Virus record (IMG/VR): IMGVR_UViG_3300032080_000002 | Coordinates: 1-64,000 of that record | Reading direction: 5' to 3' (one strand) | Source of the DNA: a virus | Length of the DNA: 64,000 nt | Shown: positions 38,727 through 49,800 of the stretch, in pieces | Layout of the letters: each line of letters starts with the position of its first letter | Position numbering within the stretch: position 1 is the first letter of the stretch | Notes under the pieces: model-generated | Database searches by the model: none | Told to the model about the DNA's origin: nothing | What the model saw: only the letters and a program-made list of their open reading frames with translations | Program-made: the position numbers and the translations under genes

Positions 38727-39437
38727 ATGCCAATAGCATTAGTAGCAGTAGCAGCAGTAGGATTAGGACTCAGTGTATATCAAACTGTAGATGCTAAGAA
38801 AAAAGAAAAAGAGGCTAAAAAAGCTGCCGAAGAATACGAAAGACAACAATTGAAGAATCCTTACGAAAATCTTCAAGTCTCTACGTTAGGTGCAGAATTA
38901 CAACAACAGAATTTAAATAATCAGGTTGGTACGGCTGTAGACACTTTGAGAGCAGGGGGAACAAGAGCAATTCTTGGTGGATTGCCAACTATCTATGATA
39001 GCGTTATACAATCTAACAATCAAATAGCAGCAGGTTTAGATCAGCAATATAATCAAAACCAACAATTAGCGGCACAAGGTTCGGCAATGGTTCAGAACAT
39101 GAATGAGCAAAGAGAAAACAATGATCTGTTAGGAATTGGAAATGCAATTAACACCTACAGACAAGAATATAATCAAGGATTAAATAATACTATAAAATCA
39201 GGCGTAAATGTTGCAAATGCTGTATCTACACTTCCAACATCTAATACTACTTCTACAACAAACAATAATTCAAATCCTAATTTTGGAAGAGCAGGTATTT
39301 TTGGAACACCTGCAGTAGCAATAAAATCAACTAATTTAAATAATAATTTAATTGCACCAACGAATACTTCATCTACGCAAAGTTATCAAGACTTGATTAA
39401 TAAATACAATAATTCTTTATATAGAATAAGAGGATAA
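38727..39437 (+). CDS. internal virion protein-like (236 aa)
   Basis: An N-terminal hydrophobic helix (MPIALVAVAAVGLGLSVYQTV) is followed by a charged coiled coil (AKKKEKEAKKAAEEYERQQ) and a long Gln/Asn-rich helical region (QQNLNNQVGTAVDTLRAG, LDQQYNQNQQLAAQG), ending in a low-complexity Ser/Thr/Asn tail. This is the usual look of the small ejection proteins of podoviruses that leave the head with the DNA and insert in the host membrane. Sits before two larger internal proteins. Confidence 0.65.
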   Translation: MPIALVAVAAVGLGLSVYQTVDAKKKEKEAKKAAEEYERQQLKNPYENLQVSTLGAELQQQNLNNQVGTAVDTLRAGGTRAILGGLPTIYDSVIQSNNQIAAGLDQQYNQNQQLAAQGSAMVQNMNEQRENNDLLGIGNAINTYRQEYNQGLNNTIKSGVNVANAVSTLPTSNTTSTTNNNSNPNFGRAGIFGTPAVAIKSTNLNNNLIAPTNTSSTQSYQDLINKYNNSLYRIRG

Positions 39438-39438
39438 T

Positions 39439-40890
39439 ATGGCTACAATTCCCAAAGGCAATGCAATAGCACTTCAAGCTTTACGACCATCTGAATTTAA
39501 GGTGGCTGATTTTATTGATGACAAAATTACCAACTATATAAAAGATGGCAGAGCTGCCGAAGCTGCAAGAATAAAAAGACTTCAAGACGAAGGTAAACAA
39601 TTGATGGATATCAATAAGGATATAAAAGTTGACGCAATCAATACCATTCCAAACCTGCAGAATGAAGCTAATAAACTAGTGAAAGAAGCCATGGAGGATA
39701 AGGCTTATGCCGGAAGAATTGCAAACAATTATAACCTAACATACGCCGAGAGGGCAGAAGCAAACAGAAAGGCACAAGCTAAAGCTGATAATGTAGTTCT
39801 ACTAAGTAAACATTTGTCTGATCCAAACTTTATTAAATCTTACAACGAAAAATTATCAACTGACCCCGCAACAATATTTGAAGGTGATGATACACTTCAA
39901 TTTATCAATGCCTTAAAAAATGCGGAGATAAAAATGAAATTTGATGCTAATGGAAACCCTTTAGTAGCATATCCAAATCAGAATCAAAAACCCGATGATC
40001 CTGTAGAATGGAAAGATTTTTCAGATTTAGCAATGAGATTAGGACAAGGATTTGAAAAAGATTTATCCGGAGATATTGAAGATCTTGCCAAGCAACAAGC
40101 TTCTAATATGTATTCAAAATTTGAGGAAAACAAATCAGGTAATGTTAAAATATCTGGAACAAAGTTTTTGAAGGATGAAGCTAGCACCAGTTTCGATGCA
40201 ACATTCGGTGGATATGATATAAATAATAAAGATCCATACCTAAAACAATTCTCTTATGAGGTACTAGGTAAGAAGTTTATCAGTAATGAAGAAGACTACA
40301 AAAAAGTAAAAGATGCTTGGGTTAATAAATTAGAATCTTACACACCAAAAGAAAGTTCGTATATTGTTCAAAAGTCTGCTGCAGAATTAGAATTAGAAAG
40401 ATTAAGGATCGAACAAGCCAAAAAAGATTTAAGAACAAATCCTTCATCAGCAGCAACACCGCAAAGTAAAGTAAGTATTACTCAAGCCGGTGGAATTATG
40501 CAAATAGACGGTACAGGAAAAGGAAGATTAGTTGAAGGTGGAACACTTTTCAATTTAAATAATAAAGAGTATATTGCAGGATATAAAGTGCCAAATTCAA
40601 ACAATAAAGGATTCCATACCGAGTACGCAATTGTTGGTCGTGACGAACAAGGAAGAATGGCTTTTAAGGAAAAAACAACAAGAGGCGATATCGCGGTAAG
40701 GTTAGCAGGGTATAATATTGATCCTATAATGGTTGAAAACGCAATCTTATCAGGAACAGCATCTAAAAACAATGCTTGGAAGCCTACAACTTCTAAAAAC
40801 TTAAAATCATTTAATCAAGCAAGAACTACAGACGAAGAAGATGAATCTGTAGGATTAGTCGGAATAGTAAGAAGAACACCTACAAATTAA
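39439..40890 (+). CDS. internal virion protein-like (483 aa)
   Basis: A helical, Lys/Ala/Asn-rich protein (ARIKRLQDEGKQLMDINKDIK, YAERAEANRKAQAKADNVV) with a charged coiled coil at about 310-330. It begins 1 nt after the previous gene and ends 8 nt before the giant gene. Composition, size and position suit an ejected cargo protein of a crAss-like or related podovirus. No catalytic motif is apparent. Confidence 0.6.
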   Translation: MATIPKGNAIALQALRPSEFKVADFIDDKITNYIKDGRAAEAARIKRLQDEGKQLMDINKDIKVDAINTIPNLQNEANKLVKEAMEDKAYAGRIANNYNLTYAERAEANRKAQAKADNVVLLSKHLSDPNFIKSYNEKLSTDPATIFEGDDTLQFINALKNAEIKMKFDANGNPLVAYPNQNQKPDDPVEWKDFSDLAMRLGQGFEKDLSGDIEDLAKQQASNMYSKFEENKSGNVKISGTKFLKDEASTSFDATFGGYDINNKDPYLKQFSYEVLGKKFISNEEDYKKVKDAWVNKLESYTPKESSYIVQKSAAELELERLRIEQAKKDLRTNPSSAATPQSKVSITQAGGIMQIDGTGKGRLVEGGTLFNLNNKEYIAGYKVPNSNNKGFHTEYAIVGRDEQGRMAFKEKTTRGDIAVRLAGYNIDPIMVENAILSGTASKNNAWKPTTSKNLKSFNQARTTDEEDESVGLVGIVRRTPTN

Positions 40891-40898
40891 AAATTAAA

Positions 40899-43800
40899 AT
40901 GAATCAAGAATTAATTCCATTATTCAACCAATATAAATCAGTTAATCCAGCTGTTACTGAGGAAATGTTTACTGAAACATATAATAATTTTGGTGAATCA
41001 TACATTATTACAATCCAAGAGGAAATAAAAAAAAAAGTAGAGCCGTCAGATTCAGAACAGCCAATAATCCCCGACGTCGTAACCGAACAATTATCAGGTC
41101 AACCAACAAACCAGGTGGATCAGAGATTCGAACAAGCAACGACTCAACCAATTCTACCAAAAGAAAATTCTACGGAATCGGTTTCTATTTCGGCAGCACC
41201 TTTATTGGGATCGGATTCTACATCACCACTTGACATACCTGTTAATTTAGAGCAAACTAGCGAACCTGTATTAAAACCAATTCAGGTTGCTCCTGTTTTT
41301 CCAGGAAGTACACAGCCAAATAATAATTTAGATTTATTAGCAGGCAAAGATAATACGACAACTGAAACTTCACCATCGGTATTTAAGCCAATGACTGAGG
41401 AAGAAACATCTTTGGAATCTGAGGCACAAACAGCGAAAGAGGCTGAAACAAATATATTCTTAAAACAATTCTCCGATAAAGATTATTTAAACTCTAAAAT
41501 ACCTCCTGTTGAAAAAGGTATTGAATATACAGCATGGGTTACTTCTCCTGAAGAAGTTCAAAAAAGTAATGATAATTTATCTGCATTAGAGAAAAAAGGC
41601 GATGTAGTAATCAACGGTATTGATGAAAAAACAGGAAATTTTAAATATGAAATATTAAGTGACTCTTATGAACAAGATTTTAATCAATACATTACTAATC
41701 TAAATTCTGCAGCCGGAGAAGAAAATGTTGATAGAGCAAGATTTAATCAAGGCAATATTGGCAATACACCACAAGCTTCCGAAAGTGTTGATTACCTAAA
41801 TGAACTTCAAAAAGAATATGGAGTTTTATTTACCGAAGAGCAAGTTCAACAATTAGGAACTCCGGAAACAAGAAGACAATTAGAAATTAACCTTGAAACA
41901 GAAAAGAGATTAAAAGAAAATCCTGATCTTGATTACAATATTGTTTTACAACAAGTAACATCCGAAAAACAAGGCTTATCTGAACAGCAAAAACTAGCAG
42001 TTGGAAACAGTTATGTTCGCGACATGTTCACAGGAACACCTGACAACTTTAGAGAAGACGAAAAAGACGAGTATAGATTCTACCAACAGTATTTCAACAG
42101 TCCTGAAAATATCGCTGAATTTGGTGACTTCATGCATGATACAGGCAAGGCAATGTTTGATAGTTCTTGGATCAAAAGCAACCAAACTAAGAAAGAGCAA
42201 ATCCGTAGAAAGGAAATGTTTGAAACATTCCTAAATTGGAAAGGAAGAAATGATAGATTGGATTTAGAAATTAACCAACGTGCATTTGAAGATTCAGAAG
42301 CTAAAGCAAAAAAATATAGAGTAGATAATAACATAGAAGCTTATCAGTCTGAGGTTGAAAACATGAATGGATATTTATCAAATTACAATTCAGTCAATGA
42401 TAAATTACAAGTAAGAAATCAAGAATACCAATCTATTCAAAATAATTTTTCTAAAGCTTTAAAGACTCAAAAAGAAAGAGACGAGTTTCAATTAAGAGTA
42501 CAGAATGGAGAGACTTCTGCTAATGTTCAAAATGTATTAGGAAATGTTTTGCTTGGTGCAGAAACATCTGTACAAAATGCAGTAACCGGAATATTAAGAA
42601 TTGCATCAGTTCCTTTAGGTGAAGGCAATGTTAGTGATGCCATAGATATTCTATCAGAACCTATCTCAGTTGGAAATGTTAACATAGCAAGAATTTCTGA
42701 TAAAGTCGTAAACTACAAGCAAGGAAATAAATCTTTCAAAGAAGTAAACGGAACACTATATGGAATAAATAATGACGGAACATTATCCAGAGCAAATAAT
42801 ACTTCAATCAATGATTTACAAAAAGTAAGCGAAGAATCTGAATATAATGTTTCGGGATTAGCATTTGTTACATCAAAAATGTTAGCTGATATTTTAATTA
42901 CCCAAAGAGTAGGAGGCGCGATTTCCGGAACAACATCAAGATTATCTACAGCCTTAGCAAATTCAAAAAGAATAGCGTCAGTTTTTGGTGAAGAAAGCCA
43001 ACTCGCAAAACTAGCTTCTAGTTACGCGAGAATATCAAATTCACCATCAAGCGCAATGGTTAATGGATGGACTGTTCAAATGTATAATGATAATTACATG
43101 GCAGCGAAACAAGGTGGTATTCAATCTGATCTGAATGCCCATTTATATGCAGCAACAACATCTTATGCATTAGCATTAATCCAAAAGATTAATCCGGACA
43201 CAAACTTCCTTAAAACAATTAATACAGAACAAAAAGCCATCGTATCTGCTTTAATGGAAAACAATACTCAAAAGGCATTATTGGCAATTGAATCATTTTC
43301 TAAAAAAGCACTTACAAATACTTCCAAAGAATTAGTAGAAGAAAATATTCAGCAGTTAACACAAGACTTTATAAACCTTACAATAAACACTGCTAAAAAT
43401 AAAAACTTGCAGGTTTCAGATGTTCAAGGCTACAAAGATACATTCGTAGGTACAATCGTTCCTTCAATCATCGCTTCAGGATTAGGAGGGAGAGTAAATT
43501 CTGCAGAAGTAGGGGGAAGAAAATTAGATATTACAAATCTTACCAGAAATGAATTGGTAACAGAATTAGCGAGAACACAAGAAGGAATTTCTTTATTAGA
43601 AGACTTTAGAGATAATTCATTTTTCACTTCACAAGAAAATGAAGCTAATAAAATTATTGATGAAGTAAAATTAAGACAGAAATATATCAATAAAATACCT
43701 GATGCTGAAAAATATTCAACTCAGACTATCAATGAAGTAATTCCTTTATTGCAGGAAATCGATAATAAAAAGCAAAAACAAAGTACAGCCGAAGATACTT

Positions 43801-46800
43801 TCAAGGAAAGGATTCAGCAAGAAGTACAAACCATTTCAACTGAAGTAAATTCACTATTAGATAACGATCAAAATAATGAACAAACAACACAACCCTCACA
43901 GGAATCAGAAACAGTTCAAGAGCAAGCCTCAATTATCGAAAGTCAACCCGAACAAATTACGACACCAACCGTTGCCGAAAGCAGCATAAATACAACAGAA
44001 AATGCGAGCCAAGAAAACAATCAGAACATCACCGAACAAACCGTTACAGAAACACCTATTCAATTTGGGAATCAGACCAATGACACCATTGAGAACATTC
44101 AGCCAACCCAAAGTCAAGCCAATCAAACTGCCCAAACTGTTCAGATAGATGAAACGGTTTTTAATGATGATAATGAAAATATAACAGAAGAAAAACTAGA
44201 CAAGTCTGGGAATGAATTATCTTCTGCAGTTTCCTTATTTGAATCTTTCAACGCTCCAAGCCAAGAATCAGTTTCAACAGAAATCCAAACCGTAACACCT
44301 ACTCAAAATTCAAGAGTAAGTACCAATGGTAAATATAATGTAGTTGAAAGAACCTCAGACAACGGAAGTACATCTTTTGAGCTATTAGACATTAATGATA
44401 ATCCTGTAAAGCTTACAAATAAACAAAAGGATGTTTATGTAGCAGAATACATCAATTCAAAAGAGTATCCGGAAACTGAAATTGATTTAGTTGAAGGAAT
44501 GCAACCTGATGAAGTTGTAAAAGAAACAATTGATAAAACTCAAAATCCAAAAGAATTAGCACAGGTAATTGTCTCTACTCCACAGTTTGATTCACAAGCT
44601 GTCGTTGGTTCAAAAGATTGGGCAATCGCACAAGTAATCGGTGGAAATAATGTAAGCAGACAAAGCTTTATTGAAAATGATGATGCCAATAATATTACAA
44701 ACGCAATTGGCAGAACTTATTTTGGTAAAAACAAATCAGGGAAATCCTTAGACAATATCGCTCAGGAAGCTTCGGAACAACTTACCGGTGATTATAGCGG
44801 TGAATCAGTTACTCCACAAGATATTGTTTATTTCATTAAAGCATATCCAAATGATCCTTCAAAAGCAGAAAGACCAAACAATCCTTTATACGACGAAGCG
44901 GTTGCAAAATTCATTTCCTTAACCGGTCAGAATCCTACCAAGAATCTTTTAGATAAATTAATCCCTGCACAAAGTATTGAGGCTACAAGATTAAATTTAC
45001 AATCGGCAGAATCAGAATACAATAATTTAACGGCAGAGCAACAAAACGCATTAAGCCAAGAATATGATAATTGGTTTAGTGGATTATCAAACGAACAAAA
45101 AACAGAAGAATTAAATAAAACATACCCAGACTATGAGCAAAGCAACGGACAAAATAATATCGAATCTCCAAACCAATCCACACCTAACGGATCAGGAGAA
45201 AGCAATCAGAATGCTAGCAATGAACAAACAGCAGAAGCCCAACGTCAACAAGGAAACCAAGATGTAAATACTATTTCTGAATCAGATTTTAACTCATTAA
45301 TCGAACAGCTTAAAAAGCCATTTAAAAACGCTTTTAACAATCTAAACGTTACAACAAATTTAGAGGAAGCTACTCAGCGAGCAAATGAATTAGGAGAAAA
45401 TACTACTGATTTAGAATTAAATGCAAATGGAAATATTTATGGATTTAAATTATCGGATGGTACAATTTATATCAATCCGAATAATTTAAACGCTAATACT
45501 CCAATTCACGAATTCTCTCACCTTTGGGAGCAATTGATGCCCAATGCATGGAAAACAGGATTAGCTACTTTTAAAGAAACGGCTACAGGAAAAAGAATAT
45601 TCAACCAATTAAAATCAGAAGGTAATTATTCAAATTTAACTGATGATCAGATTTGGAGCGAAGCACTGAATACGCATATTGGTAATTACGGTGAATGGAG
45701 AAACAATAATCCTAAAGGTAAAATGAAAGAATTTGCAGATTGGATTAAAAGAACATTTGCGAAAATTGGAAATTACTTTGGAATAAAAACTACTCCGGAA
45801 ACTAATTTAAGAAACTTTACCGAAGGAGTCCTTGGAGATTTATTAGGAGAAAGAGAAATTAACGCAGAGGTAAGTATTCAAAATGCTATTTCAACAAATA
45901 ATGAAACTAAAAGAATAAAAGAGGAATCAATTCAAAACGGAACATTTTTAAATGCTCCAAATGGAAATAAAAGCAAGCTTAATGAAGACCAATGGCTTTC
46001 AGTTAGAACAAAAAACTTTAAAAACTGGTTTGGCGATTGGGAAAATAATCCAAATGAATCTTCTAAATTATTAGATGAAAACGGAGAACCTAAAGTTTAT
46101 TATCATGGTAGCCCAACTTTATTTGATAGTTTTTCTGATAGAACTGATCTATATTTTACAGATGACATACAATATGCTGAAAAATTTTCAAACTATGACA
46201 ATAGAAATAAAATCCAAAAAGCTATTGGAGGCAAGGCTACACCAAAAGTATATGAAGTATTTATTAATGCTAGAGAATTAAATAGAGATTATAGATTTGA
46301 AAATAGTTTTGGTGAAACAATTATTTTACAAAATCCAAATCAAATAAAATCTGCGATTGATAATGTTGGAACTTATTCAAATGGTGATAATAGAATACAA
46401 TTCTCAAAAGGAAATCTTGATAAAAACGTTATTCCAAAAAATACATTTGCCAAAGTTGTAAACGCTACAAGTTCACAAGGTAAGCAAGCAGGATTTGATG
46501 AATTAACAAATTCATCATGGTTTAATAATCTACGAGATTCAGCAAAAGAAGGAATTACCGTTGATAATTTCCATAATTTAATGTTGGATCAGGCAAAATT
46601 AATTCAAGATAATGACGCTGTAAGAAGAGAAAATATCAGAAAGCAAGCATCTGAAAAAACTAAAGAGAAAGTTGCCAAAGTAAAACAGGATGCAAAAGAA
46701 AAGATTGCTGATATAATCGACAAGTACAAAAAGAAAATTGCAGACATAAAAGCCGACGCTAAAAAATCTGCAAGGGATAAATCATTAGAACAAAAGCGTG

Positions 46801-49800
46801 CATTAAGAACTGCGGTAAAAGATATTAAATCACATTTAGCGAGTAACTTATATATTGGAAGGATTACACCAACTGAAACTAATAGACTAATCAGAAAAGC
46901 TTCTGAGATAGGAACTCGTAAAGATATTTCAGCAGCAGTGAATGAGTTTACAAAACTATACGACGATATCAGAGCAAAAGCCGAAAGCCGATTGAAGCAA
47001 AAGGAATTTACTCTTGATGAATATAATGAATTGAAACCCATTATTGAAGAAGCTATTGATAATAATAAATCATTAGCAGATATTTATAATGCAATCAGAT
47101 CACTAGCGTTATCAAATAAAAGAGCAGGAGTTTTAAACGAAATGTACGAAACACAGATTCAGAATATTTATAATGAAATAAACAACGAAAGACTAACTCC
47201 CGAAGAAGCTTACGCACAGATGAAAGCTAAACAAAATGAAGCTTTAGAATCTATACAGGATAAAAGGACTCGTCAACAGAAAATTAAATCTGCAGTCAGA
47301 AGCTTTATTAAATACGTTTCTGACAGACAATATTTACCGAAGAAATTACTTCAAGAAATTGGAGCAAATAATACGGTAAATAGAATGATTACAATGGCGG
47401 GATCATCATCAAGAGCAAGCGAAATATATTCTCAATTAGATAAAAAAATATTCAAAGGATTAAAACTAGAAGATAAAACCGAACTAAATGCAATGATCAT
47501 TGCAAAACGTATTCTATCTATTGAGAAAAACAGATTAGATCGCGGGCTTCCACCAATCAAACATCCTTATGCTAATCCTATAAAGGCATTAGAAGAAATG
47601 AAATCTAAATTAGGTGATGCAAAATATTCTGATTTAGAAAATAGAGCAACCGAATATTTCAAGGCATTTAAAAACATCCTTGGAGATATGCGTGATAATG
47701 GATTAATCAGTCAGGATTCATACGATAACATGCTTGATATTGATTATCAGCCAAGAATATTCATTGATAGACTTTTAAATGCCGAAGGAAATCTTGATGA
47801 AGATGGAAATTTCCAAAACTTTAGCGGACAAAATGGAGGATTGAAATCTGAAATAATTAAAAGCTTAGATGGAGGTAGCGACAGCGCAATCATCGATAAT
47901 GCAGAATGGTTATTGAAAACAGCTTTATCAAGTAGATATAAAGCTATGGCAATGAATGAAATCAATCGTAGATTTATGACTGATGAATTTTGGAAAGCAA
48001 AAGACAGATTCGACAACATAGATCCTCAAAACTTTGCCAATAAAGCCGATCAGAAGTTCTATGAATATTTCAAAGAGCTACAACCAAAAATAAAAGATAA
48101 TCCAATTATAGGAATTACCGAAGCAGGCAATCCTAAATATCAATATGATTCTACACCACAAGGATTTAAAAAAGCTTATTACTATGTTGATGGTGTAAGA
48201 AATGAATTCTTTTTAGCTGAGGATTTTCATCAGGAATGGCACGATGTAAAAGAAGGATTGATATTCGATCCCCAAGCGAAAGGACTTATCAATAAATGGT
48301 CAGGAGCAGGATTGATTAAAGCAATGGCAACCGGTTACAACCCAACATTTGCATTTACGAATACGCCACGAGATTTCATGCAGACCTTAGTATTTTCTCC
48401 GGAGTATAGTAACAATCTTTTAATGGGAACATTCCAATTAGGATATGACCAAGTAAAATCTATTACAAGAATGTTTAAATCTGATTTCCAAGGAAAAGAA
48501 GATGCTATATTCCAAAAATATATTGAATACGGTGGAGGAATGGATTTCTTACACGTACAAGGATTATTAGATAACGAACAGAAAACAAGTAAGGCAATTC
48601 AAAAAGTTTTAGATAGCAACATTTTCCAGGTAGCTACATTAATGAAGCTTTCTAAGTGGAGTGAAATGATGACTAGAATGGCTATTTTTGAAAGGTCAAT
48701 TCAAAATCAATTAAAAGATTTAGGAGTAAAATCATTAGATGATATTTCTACTGAAAATCAAAAAGATGATATTTATTATCAAGCTGTAGCTTCCGCAAGA
48801 AGTATTATGGATTTCAACCAAGGTGGTAAGCTTACTAAAGATTTAGATGCGGTTATGCCTTATTTAAATGCTGCGACACAAGGTACAAGAGTTGCGGTTG
48901 ACGCTTTCAGACGTGATCCATTAAATACTTCTATAAGAATGTTTCAAGCCGGTGGATTAATGGCAGCAACATCAATTGGAGTTTCTTATGCATTATTGGC
49001 TATGGCAAGGCAAATAGGCGACGATGATGAAGACGATAAAAAATCTATCAATGAAATAATTCTAAATGCTTATGATGGATTAAGCCAATACCAGAGAGCA
49101 AATTATATAAATATTGTATTACCTTCCAAAAATGATAAAGGTGAAAGACACGTATTTAAAATTGCTAAGACTCAATTTGTAGCACCATTATCTTACTTAA
49201 TGGAAGAAGGATTGTTGGGAGTAATGCGTAAAATTGAAGGTAAGCCTGAGAAAGATTTCACAAAAGTCATGAAGGAAACAGGATGGGTAGCTAATAAAAA
49301 TATGACACCAATTGAATTTGCAAAGCCACAAAACTTTATTACTTCGGTAGCGACAAAGAACCCATTAATGAAAGCTTCATTAACTTATGTCACCGGTTAT
49401 GATTTCTTCAAAGATGAAGTAGTAACATTCGATATTAAGAAAAGTAATTTTCCTAGAGAACTTGAAGGATATAAAGATGACAATGTAGAAGATTTCTACA
49501 AAGGAATTGGAGAACTTACAGGCGGATCGCCGGCGAGAACGAAAGCATTCGTAGAAAGCATTGTAACTACTCCGGAAACCAACCCATTTGTAACAATGAT
49601 GTATGGTGGAGCAGATTTGACTAATGCAGTAATTCAAGGGAATTCAAAAACAGAAGTAGCTCAGGAAGTAAAAGAAAATATAGCAAAAGTATTTACAAAA
49701 AGACTTATTGGTCAGGCAAGTGATTTCAATAGAATGAGACGTGAGCGTGAAGAGGTTGAAAAAGAAGTAAATAAAGCAATTCTAATTGATGAAAAAATTA

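Noticed and set aside
46604-47041. 145-aa minus-strand ORF inside the giant gene
   Set aside because: Phe/Ser/Ala-rich antisense of a Lys-rich coiled coil; typical shadow with no promoter.
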